The notes: a model not told the origin generated them from the sequence alone. A stretch of 58,743 nucleotides of DNA from Beggiatoa alba B18LD (GCF_000245015.1 NZ_JH600070.1:3887062-3945804), one strand, 5' to 3'; counted from the stretch's first letter, positions 23,122 through 34,587 are shown. Numbers and translations are program-made.

Positions 23122-23883
23122 ATGGCAGTTTCAATGCGTCAAATGTTGGAAGCGGGTGTGCATTTCGGTCATCAAACCCGTTACTGGAATCCGCAAATGG
23201 CACCTTATATTTTCGGTGCTCGCAATAAAATCCATATCATCAACCTTGAGCATACCGTGCGTTTATACAATGAAGCGACTAACTTCATTGGTAAATTAGC
23301 CGCGAGAAAAGGCAATATTTTATTTGTGGGTACGAAACGTTCTGCCCAAGAGCCAATTAAGGAAGCCGCATTGCGTTGTGGTATGCCTTATGTCAATCGT
23401 CGCTGGTTAGGCGGGATGCTGACCAACTATAAGACAGTGAAGTCTTCTATCAAACGCTTGAAAGATTTAGAGGCGATGATTAGCGACGGAACTATCAATC
23501 ATTTAACCAAAAAAGAAGCCTTATCCATTAATCGCCAAGTCGAAAAATTAGAGCGTAGCTTAGGCGGGATTAAGGATATGAATGGTCTGCCTGATGCGTT
23601 ATTCGTTATCGATGTCGGTTATGAAAAAATCGCCATTAGCGAAGCGATGAAGTTGGGGATTCCTGTGATTGGTGTGGTGGATAGTAATTCTAGCCCTTTG
23701 AATATTGATTATGTGATTCCTGGTAATGATGACGCTATCCGTGCCATTGGTTTGTATGCAAACGGCATTGCCGATGTGATTCTCGAAAGTCGTCAAGCGG
23801 GTTTATTGCCCAATGAGGATGATTTCGTAGAAGTGCAAGACGATAAAGTTGCTTCTGACGCGCAAGAACAAGCAGCCGAATAA
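23122..23883 (+). CDS. rpsB: 30S ribosomal protein S2
   Basis: The 253-residue sequence is unmistakable: [89 protein letters not shown] and [15 protein letters not shown]2 binds the 30S subunit between head and body and is needed for S1 recruitment. The start has GGAG 9 nt upstream. It is the first gene of the rpsB-tsf-pyrH-frr operon. Confidence 0.99.
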   Translation: MAVSMRQMLEAGVHFGHQTRYWNPQMAPYIFGARNKIHIINLEHTVRLYNEATNFIGKLAARKGNILFVGTKRSAQEPIKEAALRCGMPYVNRRWLGGMLTNYKTVKSSIKRLKDLEAMISDGTINHLTKKEALSINRQVEKLERSLGGIKDMNGLPDALFVIDVGYEKIAISEAMKLGIPVIGVVDSNSSPLNIDYVIPGNDDAIRAIGLYANGIADVILESRQAGLLPNEDDFVEVQDDKVASDAQEQAAE

Positions 23884-23897
23884 GCCGTTTTTTGTAG

Positions 23898-23920
23898 GGG
23901 AAGTTTTAGGACTTCCCTTT
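23898..23920 (+). terminator. rpsB-tsf intergenic attenuator
   Basis: GGGAAGT (23898-23904) pairs with ACTTCCC (23911-23917) around a 6-nt loop, followed by only three T residues. A weak terminator here would lower tsf expression relative to rpsB, similar in position to the rpsB-tsf attenuator known in E. coli. Confidence 0.6.
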
Positions 23921-23961
23921 ACCCGAATTTTATATTGATTTGCTTGAAGGAGTTACTGTTT

Positions 23962-24840
23962 ATGACAATTTCAGCGGCACTGGTTAAAGAACTGCGTGAG
24001 CGGACTGGTGCAGGTATGATGGAATGTAAGAAAGCCTTGTCCGAAAATAATGGCGATATCGAAGCTGCTATCGAAGCCATGCGTAAGGCAGGACAGGCGA
24101 AAGCGGATAAGAAAGCAGGACGTGTTGCGGCTGAGGGGTTGGTCGTGATTCAACAAGATGCGCAAAATGCGGTGATTGTTGAAGTCAACTGTGAAACTGA
24201 TTTTGTTTCTAAAGGTGATGAGTTTAAAGAATTCTGCGATGCAATTGCCAGTAGTGCATTGGTGAATAAGCCCGCCGATTTAGAGGCATTAGCCGCCGCT
24301 CAGTTAGCTGATGGTAAAACCGTTGATGAAAGACGGCGTGAGTTGATTGCGAAGATTGGTGAAAATATGACTATTCGTCGCTTCTCTTTAATGCCTATCA
24401 GTGGGGTTGTGGGGGCTTATTTACATGGTACGCGGATTGGCGTATTGGTCGATATGCGGGGCGGTGATGTGGATTTAGCCCGTGATGTTGCAATGCATGT
24501 TGCCGCAAGCCGTCCTGTTTGCGTTTCTGCGGAGCAAGTTGACCCTGACTTAATTGCGAAAGAAAAAGAAATTTTCATTGCGCAAGCACAAGAAAGTGGT
24601 AAGCCTGCTGAAATTATTGAAAAGATGATTGGCGGTCGGGTGCAAAAGTTCTTAAAAGAAATCACTTTATTAGGTCAGCCATTTGTTAAAGACCCTGACC
24701 AAACGGTAGAAAAATTGTTAGGTAGTAAAAAAGCGACCGTTGCCAGTTTTATCCGTTTTGAAGTCGGTGAAGGTATCGAGAAGAAAGTCGAGAATTTTGC
24801 TGATGAAGTCATGCAACAAGTGAAAGCAGTGAGCGGTTAA
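23962..24840 (+). CDS. tsf: Elongation factor Ts
   Basis: The ATG at 23962 follows GAAGGAG; the frame upstream to 23935 adds nine residues absent from the family. The ~292-residue protein begins [20 protein letters not shown] with the TDVGKKAL-equivalent [20 protein letters not shown]. It contains [18 protein letters not shown] and ends in the [20 protein letters not shown] motif. EF-Ts is the guanine nucleotide exchange factor of EF-Tu. It is co-transcribed with rpsB. Confidence 0.98.
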   Translation: MTISAALVKELRERTGAGMMECKKALSENNGDIEAAIEAMRKAGQAKADKKAGRVAAEGLVVIQQDAQNAVIVEVNCETDFVSKGDEFKEFCDAIASSALVNKPADLEALAAAQLADGKTVDERRRELIAKIGENMTIRRFSLMPISGVVGAYLHGTRIGVLVDMRGGDVDLARDVAMHVAASRPVCVSAEQVDPDLIAKEKEIFIAQAQESGKPAEIIEKMIGGRVQKFLKEITLLGQPFVKDPDQTVEKLLGSKKATVASFIRFEVGEGIEKKVENFADEVMQQVKAVSG

Positions 24841-24873
24841 TTTTTAACCCAGCTGTTTCATCTCTTTATTTAT

Positions 24874-24929
24874 GTCCGCCGTCTATTGCAATTATGGTTT
24901 TTTATCTTTTGCAGTTGCTGATGGCGGAC
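24874..24929 (+). other. Stem-loop in the tsf-pyrH intergenic region
   Basis: GTCCGCC (24874-24880) pairs with GGCGGAC (24923-24929), and weaker complementarity (ATTGCAA/TTGCAGT) lies inside. No T tract follows, so a processing site or mRNA-stabilising hairpin is more likely than a terminator. Confidence 0.45.
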
Positions 24930-24969
24930 TGTTCACCCTTCTTAAACAAGATAATCGGTATTTTTCCAA

Positions 24970-25698
24970 ATGTCTGAATTGACTCCTGCTTATCGCCGTG
25001 TCCTCTTAAAACTCAGTGGTGAGGCTTTAATGGGGAATATAGGCTATGGAATAGACCCGCAAATTATTGCGCGGCTTGCTTTAGAAATCCGTGATATTGT
25101 GCAGTTACAAGTACAAGTTGGTTTAGTCATTGGTGGCGGGAATATTTTTCGGGGTGCAGGTTTAACCGCAAATGGGATAGACCGTGTCTCGGCTGACCAT
25201 ATGGGCATGTTAGCAACCGTCATTAACGCACTTGCGATGCAAGACGCATTGTTAAAAGTAGGGGTTCATACCCGCGTGATGTCTGCGATTCGTATTGATG
25301 CCGTCTGTGAGGACTATACCCGCCGTCGGGCTATTAGCCATTTAGAAAAAGGGCGGGTGGTGATTTTTGCCGCAGGGACAGGTAATCCTTTTTTTACCAC
25401 TGATTCTGCCGCGAGTTTGCGAGCAATTGAGATTAATGCAGATTTGATGGTAAAAGCGACAAAGGTTGATGGGGTGTATGCAGCAGACCCGAAGAAAAAT
25501 CCAAATGCAACGCGATTTAGCCGTTTAACGTATAACGAAGTGTTGGCAAATCAATTGGGGGTTATGGATACGACCGCCGTTGTGTTATGTCGCGATCATA
25601 AAATGCCTTTGCGCGTGTTAGATATGGGACAAGCAGGCGCGTTATTACGTGCTGTAACAGGCGTTGATGAAGGTACTTTGATTTATAGTGAGGAATAA
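24970..25698 (+). CDS. pyrH: UMP kinase
   Basis: This 242-residue protein begins with [15 protein letters not shown] (nucleotide-binding), contains [35 protein letters not shown] and [20 protein letters not shown], and ends with [12 protein letters not shown]. It is the bacterial-type hexameric UMP kinase, which phosphorylates UMP to UDP and is regulated by GTP and UTP. It is the third gene of the operon and is followed by frr after 3 nt. Confidence 0.98.
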   Translation: MSELTPAYRRVLLKLSGEALMGNIGYGIDPQIIARLALEIRDIVQLQVQVGLVIGGGNIFRGAGLTANGIDRVSADHMGMLATVINALAMQDALLKVGVHTRVMSAIRIDAVCEDYTRRRAISHLEKGRVVIFAAGTGNPFFTTDSAASLRAIEINADLMVKATKVDGVYAADPKKNPNATRFSRLTYNEVLANQLGVMDTTAVVLCRDHKMPLRVLDMGQAGALLRAVTGVDEGTLIYSEE

Positions 25699-25701
25699 GT
25701 A

Positions 25702-26268
25702 ATGAGTGAAATGTTACAGATGATAAAATCCGATGCAGAAGAGCGGATGCAGAAAAGTATCGAAGCACTCAAAGCCGAATTTATTAAAATCCGTACTGGT
25801 CGCGCTCATACCAGTTTATTGGATCATGTGATGGTGCCTTATTATGGGAATGATACGCCTATTAATCAGGTTGCCAATGTGACCGTGTTAGATAATCGTA
25901 CCTTAGGGGTAACCCCTTGGGAAAAACCGATGTTATCTACAGTGGAAAAGGCGATTAGAGATTCTGATTTAGGGTTGAACCCAACAAATTTAGGGACAGT
26001 TTTACGTGTTCCTTTACCCCCCATGACCGAAGAGCGTCGCCGCGATTTGGTGAAAGTTGTGCGCCATGAAGCTGAAAATGCACGGGTTGCTGTGCGTAAT
26101 ATTCGCCGTGATGCGATTCAGGATTTAAAAGGACTGAAAAAAGACGGTTCTATCTCTGAAGATGATGAAAGACGCGCCGAAGAGAGTATGCAGAAGTTGA
26201 CAGATAAATATATTGCTTTGTTAGATAAGCAATTAGCGGATAAAGAAACGGAGTTAATGGAAGTATAA
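25702..26268 (+). CDS. frr: Ribosome recycling factor
   Basis: The 188-residue protein has the RRF layout: an N-terminal helix with [20 protein letters not shown], the beta domain with [16 protein letters not shown] and [12 protein letters not shown], and C-terminal helices with [20 protein letters not shown] and [11 protein letters not shown]. It splits post-termination ribosomes together with EF-G. It follows pyrH by 3 nt and is translationally linked to it. Confidence 0.98.
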   Translation: MSEMLQMIKSDAEERMQKSIEALKAEFIKIRTGRAHTSLLDHVMVPYYGNDTPINQVANVTVLDNRTLGVTPWEKPMLSTVEKAIRDSDLGLNPTNLGTVLRVPLPPMTEERRRDLVKVVRHEAENARVAVRNIRRDAIQDLKGLKKDGSISEDDERRAEESMQKLTDKYIALLDKQLADKETELMEV

Positions 26269-26278
26269 TGCTGGCGTA

Positions 26279-27085
26279 ATGGTTTATCGTTTTTTTTGGG
26301 CGAGTCACCTTAGCGACACATCAACTCTTATGACAAAACAGGCGCAAACGCCACGCCATGTGGCAATTATTATGGATGGTAATGGACGTTGGGCAAAGAA
26401 ACGTCTGTTACCGCGTATTGCAGGACACCGTGCTGGTGTTGAAACCGTTAGAAAAATCGTGCGTTGTTGTACGGAGCAGGGCATTGAGGTTTTAACGCTG
26501 TTCGCGTTTAGTAGTGAAAATTGGCGCAGACCTGAACAAGAAGTCAGTTTATTGATGGAATTGTTTATGTTTGCGTTACAGAATGAAGTTAAAAAATTAC
26601 ATGGTAATAATATTCGCTTGCGAATTATCGGCGAGCGCACTGCCTTTCCTGAAAAGTTACAAGCACTGATTCGTCATGCTGAAGAGCAAACTCAGCATAA
26701 TACGGGATTGGTCTTAGTCATTGCTGCTAACTATGGCGGACGTTGGGATATTACTCAAGCGAGCCGTTATTTAGCCCATCAAGTTGAGCAGGGGTTATTA
26801 ACCCCCCAAGAAATTAATGAGTCTTTGTTAGCTAAACATTTATCTTTTGCTGATTTGCCCGAACCTGATTTATTTATTCGTACAGGGGGCGAGCAGCGCA
26901 TCAGTAATTTTTTATTGTGGCAATTGGCTTATACCGAGTTGTATTTTACGGATACTTTATGGCCTGATTTTGATGCGGATGCGTTTCAATTAGCCCTGAC
27001 TTCTTTTGCAACGCGACAACGTCGATTTGGACGAACAGGCGATCAGGTAGAACAAGATGCTCAAGCAAAGAATTCTAACCGCTAG
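26279..27085 (+). CDS. uppS: Undecaprenyl diphosphate synthase (isoprenyl transferase)
   Basis: The catalytic loop [17 protein letters not shown], the [17 protein letters not shown] motif and the C-terminal [20 protein letters not shown] and [12 protein letters not shown] motifs identify the cis-prenyltransferase that makes C55-PP, the lipid carrier for cell wall and O-antigen synthesis. Two starts are possible: ATG at 26279, ten nucleotides after frr, or ATG at 26330 ([13 protein letters not shown]). The second gives the more usual N-terminus, but neither has a clear ribosome binding site. The 3' end overlaps cdsA by 29 nt. Confidence 0.96.
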   Translation: MVYRFFWASHLSDTSTLMTKQAQTPRHVAIIMDGNGRWAKKRLLPRIAGHRAGVETVRKIVRCCTEQGIEVLTLFAFSSENWRRPEQEVSLLMELFMFALQNEVKKLHGNNIRLRIIGERTAFPEKLQALIRHAEEQTQHNTGLVLVIAANYGGRWDITQASRYLAHQVEQGLLTPQEINESLLAKHLSFADLPEPDLFIRTGGEQRISNFLLWQLAYTELYFTDTLWPDFDADAFQLALTSFATRQRRFGRTGDQVEQDAQAKNSNR

Positions 27086-27878
27086 TATTTTAGTACCCTT
27101 ATTAGTCATTTTAGATTTGTATTTTTCTACTTTATCTTTTGCCATTGTCTTGGGCATTTTTGTCTTGCTTGGGGTGTGGGAATGGGCGGGTTTGAGTGGT
27201 TGGACGCAAGTTGTAGAAAAATGGATTTATACAGGGATATTTGCGGTTTTAATGAGTATCACTTATTTAGGATTATATAAGTATCCGTTGTTATTGAATG
27301 GTTTGATAAGTGTTGCAAGTTTAGGCTGGTTGTTTGCTTTATTCGTTGTGTGGGCTTATCAACAGGGGCGTGATTATTTACCAACAGAGCGAATTGTTAA
27401 AACGGCTTTAGGTGTCTGGATTTTATTGCCTGCATGGTGTGCTTTGTGGTTATTGCACGCACAACGTGGGGGGGAGTGGGTGTTATTTCTCTTGATTCTA
27501 GTTTGGGCGGCTGATACGGGGGCATACTTTGCTGGGCGACGTTGGGGACGTGGAAAATTAGCGGATAAAGTCAGTCCAGGGAAAACATGGGCGGGTGTTT
27601 GGGGGGCTTTAGGAGCTAGTCTTATCGTTACCTTGTTATTTGGCGGGTGGGCGCATTTCTCTGGTGTTGCTTTAGTCATTTTGTTAGGAATTGGGCTGTT
27701 GACGGTTTGTGCGTCTATTCTGGGAGATTTGTTAGAGAGTTTGTTTAAACGGAAAGCGGGTGTAAAAGATAGTGGGCAGTTATTACCAGGGCATGGTGGT
27801 GTGTTAGATCGAATTGACAGCTTAACCTCAGCAAGCCCCATTTTTGTTACCAGTCTTTTTATCACAGGAACTTTATAA
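27057..27878 (+). CDS. cdsA: Phosphatidate cytidylyltransferase
   Basis: This 273-residue, highly hydrophobic protein has multiple membrane segments and the CdsA signature near the C-terminus: [13 protein letters not shown], then [34 protein letters not shown]. It converts phosphatidic acid and CTP to CDP-diacylglycerol in the inner membrane, the precursor of all phospholipids. Its start lies inside uppS (29-nt overlap, AGGT upstream), and its stop overlaps the dxr start by one nucleotide, which points to translational coupling. Confidence 0.97.
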   Translation: MLKQRILTASILVPLLVILDLYFSTLSFAIVLGIFVLLGVWEWAGLSGWTQVVEKWIYTGIFAVLMSITYLGLYKYPLLLNGLISVASLGWLFALFVVWAYQQGRDYLPTERIVKTALGVWILLPAWCALWLLHAQRGGEWVLFLLILVWAADTGAYFAGRRWGRGKLADKVSPGKTWAGVWGALGASLIVTLLFGGWAHFSGVALVILLGIGLLTVCASILGDLLESLFKRKAGVKDSGQLLPGHGGVLDRIDSLTSASPIFVTSLFITGTL

Positions 27879-29071
27879 TGGCAGGCATTTGTATTTTAGG
27901 CGCGACAGGCACTATCGGTTTAAATACGCTTGATGTCATTGGTCAACATCCTGAGCAATATCAGGTTATCGCGCTAACTGCCAATCAAAATGTCGAACGC
28001 TTATTGCAGTTATGTATTAAGTGGTCGCCCCGTTATGCGGTGATGGTTGAGCCTGATGCAGCGGAACAACTTGCTTATCGTTTAAAAGCCTTAAATTCAG
28101 ATGTGACGGTATTAAGTGGCGTAGAAGGACTTGTAAAAGTTGCGCAATTGCCTGATGTAGATAAGGTGATGGCGGCGATTGTGGGCGGTGCGGGTTTATT
28201 ACCGACACTTGCCGCTGCTCAAGCGGGCAAAACGGTTTTATTGGCGAATAAAGAAGCCCTTGTGATGTCAGGGCATTTATTTATGCAGGCAATTCGGGAT
28301 ACAGGGGCAACGTTATTGCCGATTGATAGCGAACATAATGCCATTTTCCAATGTATGCCTGCGCAGTTTCAACAAGTTGGCGATTTAGCCCAGTTAGGCG
28401 TACATAAGATTTTACTCACCGCATCGGGTGGCCCTTTTCGCAAAACCCCGTTAGAACAGTTAGGGGAAGTTACGCCTGAGCAGGCTTGTGCTCATCCAAA
28501 TTGGAAAATGGGGCAAAAAATTTCTGTTGATTCGGCAACGATGATGAATAAAGGTTTAGAAGTCATCGAGGCGTGTTGGTTATTTAATACAACAACGGAT
28601 TTTATAGACGTTGTTTTGCATCCACAAAGTATTATCCATTCTTTAGTCGCTTATGTTGATGGCTCTGTGCTGGCACAATTGGGCAATCCTGATATGCGCA
28701 CACCCATTGCCCACGCGCTGGCTTATCCTAAGCGTATCAGTGCGGGTGTTGAACCCTTAAATTTAATTGAAATTGCTCGATTAGAATTTGAACCCATTGT
28801 TGATGGTCGTTTTCCTTGTTTGCAATTGGCTTATGAAGCCATGCGAATAGGGGGAACAGCAACCACGATTTTAAATGCAGCAAATGAAATTGCAGTACAA
28901 GCCTTTTTAGAACGACGCATTCGATTTACACAAATTCCGCGCTTAATTGAAAATACCTTAGCACATATTCCTGCAAAAACGGTTACTTGCTTGGATGATG
29001 TTTTAGCTGATGATACTCAGGCCCGTTTGTGGGCAACAACATGGTTAGATAAGTTGCAGTCACCTTTTTAA
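27878..29071 (+). CDS. dxr: 1-deoxy-D-xylulose 5-phosphate reductoisomerase
   Basis: The 397-residue protein shows the NADPH-binding [23 protein letters not shown]-type [13 protein letters not shown], the metal and substrate site [40 protein letters not shown] and [12 protein letters not shown]. It makes MEP in the non-mevalonate isoprenoid pathway, feeding the uppS product upstream in the same operon. Its ATG shares one base with the cdsA stop (TAATG). Confidence 0.98.
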   Translation: MAGICILGATGTIGLNTLDVIGQHPEQYQVIALTANQNVERLLQLCIKWSPRYAVMVEPDAAEQLAYRLKALNSDVTVLSGVEGLVKVAQLPDVDKVMAAIVGGAGLLPTLAAAQAGKTVLLANKEALVMSGHLFMQAIRDTGATLLPIDSEHNAIFQCMPAQFQQVGDLAQLGVHKILLTASGGPFRKTPLEQLGEVTPEQACAHPNWKMGQKISVDSATMMNKGLEVIEACWLFNTTTDFIDVVLHPQSIIHSLVAYVDGSVLAQLGNPDMRTPIAHALAYPKRISAGVEPLNLIEIARLEFEPIVDGRFPCLQLAYEAMRIGGTATTILNAANEIAVQAFLERRIRFTQIPRLIENTLAHIPAKTVTCLDDVLADDTQARLWATTWLDKLQSPF

Positions 29072-29109
29072 CCCCCATATTGCGCATCAATTATTCTTTA
29101 TAAATTGGG

Positions 29110-30465
29110 ATGGAAATTATGTGGCTCATCCAAACGATATTCGCGTTTATTGTTGCGGTAGTCGTCTTAGTGACGGTTCACGAATTTGGACATTACTGGG
29201 TTGCTAAACGCTTAGGCGTTAAAATTTTACGTTTTTCCATCGGATTTGGACAAGTCCTATGGTCACGACGAATTGGGCGTGATAATACCGAATTCGCATT
29301 GGCAGCAGTGCCATTAGGCGGGTATGTGAAGATGTTAGATGAAGCAGAGGGGGAAGTCCCTGAGCAAGAACGACATCGTGCTTTTAACCGTCAACCGTTA
29401 TGGATACGAGCCGCCATTGTGAGTGCAGGGCCACTGTTTAACTTTTTATTTGCTATTCTTGTATATACCCTGATTTATCAATTCGGTATCACCGATATTA
29501 AAGCCATTGTGGGTGAGGTGAGCCCAAATAGTGTTGCAGCACGTGCGGGCTTACAATCAGGTGATCAAATTATTGCCGTGAATGGAACAGCCACGCCACA
29601 CTGGCAAACTGTCCTACAAGCAACATTGCCCGCGATGTTAGACCAAGAAGATAGTATTTATACGGTACAAACAGAAGGGCTTTATGAAAAACAATTAACG
29701 GTTGCAACCAGTGAATTATCCCTAGATGATATTGCGGAAGGACAATTTCTTCAGCATTTAGGACTGACTCCTTTTCGCATACCATTACCCGCACAAGCTG
29801 GGCAGGTTATTGCTAATAGCGCGGCTGACCGAGCAGGCTTGCAGGAAGGCGACCGTATTTTGTCACTGAATGGGGAAAAAGTTGCAGATTGGACAAATTG
29901 GGTAAAATATGTGATGGCTCGTCCTAATCAGCCCATCGTGACAGAAATTGAACGTCAAGGAGAGCGTCATACCTTGACACTAACCCCTGATAATATCGAT
30001 GGGGTAGGACGTGTGGGTGTTTACGCGCCACGAATACTTATCCCCGAAGATTATTTAACTACTGAATACTATGGCTTTTTTGAGTCTATTTGGAAAGGTA
30101 CGGTTAAAACATGGGATGTTACAATTCTTTCTTTACGCTTCTTGGGTAAAATAGTGTTATTAGAAGTCTCACTAACCCATATCAGCGGCCCAATTGGCAT
30201 TGCACAATACGCAGGTATGTCCGCCAGTAACGGCATTATCACCTTTTTAACCTTTTTGGGTGTGTTTAGCATCAGTTTAGGGGTAATGAATCTATTACCA
30301 ATTCCTGTGTTAGACGGCGGACACCTCTTATTTTATTTTTTAGAATGGGTTAAGGGTAAACCCGTTGATGAAGAAACACAGTTTTTCTTTTATCGAATAG
30401 GATTGAGCTTACTGCTTGGACTTATGGGACTTGCGATTTTTAACGACCTTGGACGACTACTTTAG
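29110..30465 (+). CDS. rseP: RIP metalloprotease RseP (site-2 protease)
   Basis: This integral membrane zinc protease has HEFGH in the first helix (LVTVHEFGHYWVAKRLGVKI), two PDZ domains (GEVSPNSVAARAGLQSGDQI and VIANSAADRAGLQEGDRILS) and the last transmembrane metal site NLLPIPVLDGGHLLFY. It cleaves anti-sigma factor RseA after DegS and removes remnant signal peptides. At 451 residues it is of normal length. ATG at 29119 (MWLIQTIFA), with GGATGG upstream, is an alternative start. It precedes bamA as in most gammaproteobacteria. Confidence 0.97.
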   Translation: MEIMWLIQTIFAFIVAVVVLVTVHEFGHYWVAKRLGVKILRFSIGFGQVLWSRRIGRDNTEFALAAVPLGGYVKMLDEAEGEVPEQERHRAFNRQPLWIRAAIVSAGPLFNFLFAILVYTLIYQFGITDIKAIVGEVSPNSVAARAGLQSGDQIIAVNGTATPHWQTVLQATLPAMLDQEDSIYTVQTEGLYEKQLTVATSELSLDDIAEGQFLQHLGLTPFRIPLPAQAGQVIANSAADRAGLQEGDRILSLNGEKVADWTNWVKYVMARPNQPIVTEIERQGERHTLTLTPDNIDGVGRVGVYAPRILIPEDYLTTEYYGFFESIWKGTVKTWDVTILSLRFLGKIVLLEVSLTHISGPIGIAQYAGMSASNGIITFLTFLGVFSISLGVMNLLPIPVLDGGHLLFYFLEWVKGKPVDEETQFFFYRIGLSLLLGLMGLAIFNDLGRLL

Positions 30466-30618
30466 TGATTGTCAACGATATAGCAATAGATAATAACTAA
30501 TTTCACCCGTTTTATTGATTCTCAAGATAACATCGTAAGATAATAGAGCGATTGCCTAACTTAGTGACCGAATGCCGATAATACGGACAAACACTTAAAC
30601 AACCCCACCGCCGCTTGA

Positions 30619-32934
30619 ATGAACAATCGACCTTTTACTACGCAACTTAAACGTTTTCAATATCGCCACTGTTTAGGCGTGCTTCTTTCCAGTTACGCAC
30701 TGAGTGCAGGGGCTTTTGAACCTTTTACCGCAACCGATATTCGTTTAGAAGGATTGACACGCACCACCTCAGGGACGGTTTTTAACTACCTACCGATACA
30801 AGTCGGTGAGCGGGTAGATGCACAAAAAACCAATAATGCAATTACTGCATTGTTTAAAACAGGGTTATTTAACGATGTGCAATTAGCGCGTGATGAGAAC
30901 GTGTTAGTCGTTAAATTGGCAGAACGCCCCGCTATTTCGCAAATTAATATTGAAGGCAATAGTAGTATTGAAACCAAAGATTTAAAAAATGCCTTAAAAT
31001 CTATTAATTTTGCAGAAGGACGTGTCTTTGATAAATCGACATTAGAACGGGTAAAACTTGAGTTACAACGGCAATATTTCAGCTTAGGAAAATATGCGGT
31101 ACAAATAGATACCACCGTTACCCCACTGGATGAAAGTCGCGTTGCGATTGACCTCAAAATTTCTGAGGGAGTTGTCGCAAAAATCAAACAAATCAATATT
31201 ATTGGGAATAAAACCTACCCTGATAAAGCATTGCTCAGTGAAATGCAATTAGGAACAACGGGCTGGCTATCCTTTTTTACCAGCAATGACCAATATTCGC
31301 GCCAAAAACTCTCTGCCGATTTAGAAGCCATTCGTTCATATTATTTAGACCGTGGCTATATCAATTTTACCATTGATTCAACACAAGTTTCTATTACCCC
31401 TGATAAAAAAGATGTGTATATCACCATCGCTATCACGGAAGGTGAACAATACAGCATTTCTAATATCAAACTGATTGGCAATCTCATTGTCCCTGAATCA
31501 GAACTCACCTCAAAAATGACAATTAAGTCAGGTGATGTATTTTCACGTAAAGAAATTACCAGTACAACAGAAGCGATTACCGAACGGATAGGCGATGAAG
31601 GCTACGCATTTGCTAACATCAACATGGTGCCTGATATTGATAAGGAAAAGAAAACCGTTGCTTTAAACTTCTTTGTTGACCCAAATCGACGGATTTATGT
31701 GCGACGGATTAATTTTCAGGGCAATACGAAAACCCGCGATGAAGTCCTACGTCGAGAAATGCGCCAAATGGAAGGCGGTTATATCTCAACCCGTGCGGTA
31801 AAACGTTCACAAAACCGCTTAGAATTACTCAACTACTTTGATAATGTTGGCGTAGAAACCCCTTTAGTCCCCAATACCAACGACCTCGTCGATATTAACT
31901 ATACCGTTCAAGAAAAAAGCTCAGGCTCATTAATGGCAGGGGTTGGATTCTCACAAACGCAAGGTTTATTACTCAACGCCAGTATTTCACAAGATAATTT
32001 CTTAGGCTCAGGGCGACATGTCAGCGCGGCAGTCAACAATAGCCAAGTGAATACCGTTTATAGCTTCTCCTATTTAAATCCCTATGTAGATGTAGATGGG
32101 GTTAGCCGTGGTTTTGGACTTTTTTACCGTACAACTGATGCAGAAGAAGCCAACTTAAGCCGTTACACCACCGATGTGTATGGCGGAAACATGACTTATG
32201 GTATTCCCATCAGTGAATTCAATAGCGTGCGCCTTGGATTTAACTACGACAACACCAAATTAAAAACCACCGAATCCAGTGCAACAGAAGTTTTTGATTT
32301 TATTAATCGCTACGGCGATACTTACGACTCTTATCGTTTAACCGCGAGCTGGTCACGCGATACCCGTAACCGTGCTGTTTTTGCTGATAAAGGGATGTTT
32401 CAATCCTTTAACGCAGAAATTGCAATTCCAATCAGCGATTTAGATTACTACAAACTCAGCTATCGCCAACAATGGTTATTCCCCATTATGAAGGATTACG
32501 TTTTCTCGACCAAAGCAGAGGTTGCTTATGGTGATGGATACGGCGATAATGACGAGTTACCATTTTTTGAAAACTATACAGCGGGGGGACCGCGTACTGT
32601 TCGTGGTTACAAAGAAAACACATTAGGGCCTTTAGACTCTAATGACAGACCGCTGGGGGGAAATTTCAAAGTAGTTGGAAATGCAGAACTTTTCTTGCCC
32701 ATTCCTTTTGCGGAAGACCTCCGCTCGTTACGTGTCTCTGCATTCGTTGACGTTGGGAACGTGTACGGTCAAAACGAAGATTTTGATGTATCAACATTAC
32801 GCGCTTCAACAGGACTTGGTGCAATCTGGATTTCACCCATTGGTGTACTCACTTTTAGTCTTGCTTATCCCATTAACGATAAAGACGGCGACCAAACCCA
32901 AGCATTCCAGTTCTCAATTGGTACTAATTTTTAA
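30619..32934 (+). CDS. bamA: Outer membrane protein assembly factor BamA
   Basis: The 771-residue protein has an N-terminal signal region (up to about LSAGAFE), five POTRA domains (for example FTATDIRLEGLTRTTSGTVF, ISQINIEGNSSIETKDLKNA, RRINFQGNTKTRDEVLRREM) and a 16-stranded Omp85 barrel. Barrel features include the GGPRTVRGYKENTLGP loop (the VRGF-type motif, here VRGY) and a C-terminal Phe (FSIGTNF). It inserts beta-barrel proteins into the outer membrane. It lies 153 nt after rseP and is followed almost immediately by skp. No good ribosome binding site is visible at the ATG. Confidence 0.98.
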   Translation: MNNRPFTTQLKRFQYRHCLGVLLSSYALSAGAFEPFTATDIRLEGLTRTTSGTVFNYLPIQVGERVDAQKTNNAITALFKTGLFNDVQLARDENVLVVKLAERPAISQINIEGNSSIETKDLKNALKSINFAEGRVFDKSTLERVKLELQRQYFSLGKYAVQIDTTVTPLDESRVAIDLKISEGVVAKIKQINIIGNKTYPDKALLSEMQLGTTGWLSFFTSNDQYSRQKLSADLEAIRSYYLDRGYINFTIDSTQVSITPDKKDVYITIAITEGEQYSISNIKLIGNLIVPESELTSKMTIKSGDVFSRKEITSTTEAITERIGDEGYAFANINMVPDIDKEKKTVALNFFVDPNRRIYVRRINFQGNTKTRDEVLRREMRQMEGGYISTRAVKRSQNRLELLNYFDNVGVETPLVPNTNDLVDINYTVQEKSSGSLMAGVGFSQTQGLLLNASISQDNFLGSGRHVSAAVNNSQVNTVYSFSYLNPYVDVDGVSRGFGLFYRTTDAEEANLSRYTTDVYGGNMTYGIPISEFNSVRLGFNYDNTKLKTTESSATEVFDFINRYGDTYDSYRLTASWSRDTRNRAVFADKGMFQSFNAEIAIPISDLDYYKLSYRQQWLFPIMKDYVFSTKAEVAYGDGYGDNDELPFFENYTAGGPRTVRGYKENTLGPLDSNDRPLGGNFKVVGNAELFLPIPFAEDLRSLRVSAFVDVGNVYGQNEDFDVSTLRASTGLGAIWISPIGVLTFSLAYPINDKDGDQTQAFQFSIGTNF

Positions 32935-32963
32935 TCTTGACATGTCATTGTATGGAGTTTCCC

Positions 32964-33461
32964 TTGAAAAAGTTTTATCTCATCACTGGTTTATTATGTA
33001 GTCTTGTCTCTACCCCTGCATTTGCCGAGTTAAAAATTGGCTTTGTCAATGCTGTACGGGTGATGGAATCTGCCCCCCAAGTTGCGGACGCAAACAAACG
33101 CTTAGAAGCAGAATTTGCGAATCGGCAGAAAAAACTGCAAGGCTCACAACAAGAATTACGCCGTTTAGAAGACCGCCTTGCCAAAGATGGCGCAATCATG
33201 AGCGAAGCAGAAAACCGCGATTTACAACGGGATATTGCTGCTAAACGTCGTGATTTACGCCGTGAACAAGATGAATTCCGTGAAGACTACAATATCCGTC
33301 GGAGTGAAGAGCTAGACAAATTACAAAAACGAATTGTTGAAGTGATTCAATCCATTGCCCGTCAAGAGGCTTATGACTTTATACTCAGTGATGGCGTTGT
33401 ATGGGCCAGTGATAAAGTTGATATTACTGAAAAAGTCTTAGGCAGTTTAAAGAAAAAATAA
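32964..33461 (+). CDS. skp: Periplasmic chaperone Skp/OmpH
   Basis: I place the start at the TTG at 32964, which follows GGAG with 6 nt spacing and gives a standard signal peptide (LKKFYLITGLLCSLVSTPAF read with initiator Met, cleaved after AFA). The in-frame ATG at 32952 has no ribosome binding site because the GGAG overlaps it. The mature protein starts ELKIGFVNAVRVMESAPQV, then a long charged coiled-coil arm, and ends YDFILSDGVVWASDKVDITE, as in Skp. It binds unfolded outer membrane proteins on the way to BamA. Family length is normal (about 165 residues). Confidence 0.94.
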   Translation: MKKFYLITGLLCSLVSTPAFAELKIGFVNAVRVMESAPQVADANKRLEAEFANRQKKLQGSQQELRRLEDRLAKDGAIMSEAENRDLQRDIAAKRRDLRREQDEFREDYNIRRSEELDKLQKRIVEVIQSIARQEAYDFILSDGVVWASDKVDITEKVLGSLKKK

Positions 33462-33488
33462 TCCTTAAACCCCATCCCTACTGAGCCT

Positions 33489-34511
33489 ATGTCCGTTTCT
33501 GTGAGCCTTGCTGAATTAGCGGCAACCCTTGGAGCAGAACTACAAGGTGCAGACCCGTCGACCGTTGTGAGTGGTATTAACTCCCTCACACGGGCGACTG
33601 CACAAGAAGTCAGCTTTTTCTCCAACCGTCGTTATCGTGCTGACCTGCTTAAAACCCAAGCAGCTGCCGTTATATTGAACGCAAAAGACCATGTCGATTG
33701 CCCTGTTCCTGTGCTGCTCATGGAAAATCCTTATCTTGGCTACGCACTTGCTGCCGCTTATTTTAACCCGCCCCTGCCAAAACCTATAGGCATACACCCC
33801 AGTGCATGGGTTAGCCCTGAGGCAACGCTTGGTCATGGTGTCTATATTGGCGCACAAGCGGTGGTCGAAGCGCGAGCCGTTATTGAGGATAATGCGGTTA
33901 TCGGTGCAATGTCCGTCATCGGTGTTGGAGTACATATCGGGGAAGGTAGCCAACTGATTGCCCAAGTGACGTTATGCACAGGCACAAAAATTGGCAAGCG
34001 TGTTGTGATACAACCAGGAGCAGTCATTGGTGCGGATGGTTTTGGACTTGCTAATCATCAAGGTCAATGGATTAAAGTCCCTCAGTTAGGTGGTGTTATC
34101 ATTGGTGACGATGTAGAAATAGGCGCAAATACCACCATTGATAAAGGCGCGCTAGAAGACACCATCATAGAACGTGGCGTAAAACTCGATAATCAAATCC
34201 AAATTGCTCACAATGTTCACATTGGAGAACATACAGCAATTGCAGGTTGTGTTGGTATTGCAGGCAGTACGCGCATTGGGCGTTATTGCATGATTGCAGG
34301 TGGTGTTGGCATTGTGGGACACATTGAACTGGTCGATCATGTTCATGTCACAGGTGGTTCTATTATTTTACAATCCATCCTCTCACCAGGAGTTTATTCT
34401 TCAGGTACTCCGTTAGAACTAAACCATCAATGGCATCGCAATTATCACCGTTTTAAACAACTGGATGACATGGCAAAACGTCTCACTTCTTTAGAAAAAA
34501 CGCTGAAATGA
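33489..34511 (+). CDS. lpxD: UDP-3-O-(3-hydroxymyristoyl)glucosamine N-acyltransferase LpxD
   Basis: This 340-residue protein has an N-terminal uridine-binding domain ([20 protein letters not shown]) and a left-handed beta helix made of hexapeptide repeats ([20 protein letters not shown]-like). It also has the catalytic His region [20 protein letters not shown] and a C-terminal helix. It adds the second 3-hydroxyacyl chain in lipid A synthesis, after LpxA and LpxC. It lies 27 nt after skp. Confidence 0.97.
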   Translation: MSVSVSLAELAATLGAELQGADPSTVVSGINSLTRATAQEVSFFSNRRYRADLLKTQAAAVILNAKDHVDCPVPVLLMENPYLGYALAAAYFNPPLPKPIGIHPSAWVSPEATLGHGVYIGAQAVVEARAVIEDNAVIGAMSVIGVGVHIGEGSQLIAQVTLCTGTKIGKRVVIQPGAVIGADGFGLANHQGQWIKVPQLGGVIIGDDVEIGANTTIDKGALEDTIIERGVKLDNQIQIAHNVHIGEHTAIAGCVGIAGSTRIGRYCMIAGGVGIVGHIELVDHVHVTGGSIILQSILSPGVYSSGTPLELNHQWHRNYHRFKQLDDMAKRLTSLEKTLK

Positions 34512-34587
34512 CAAAACATTATTTCTGTGGTCATCAAGACTGCACACATTCTCACTCCTTCTTATCCTGTCAAACAGGAGCCATGCG

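Noticed and set aside
27374-27865. 163-codon minus-strand frame opposite cdsA
   Set aside because: cdsA has full family motifs and coupled overlaps with its neighbours; the antisense frame has no start signal or family features.
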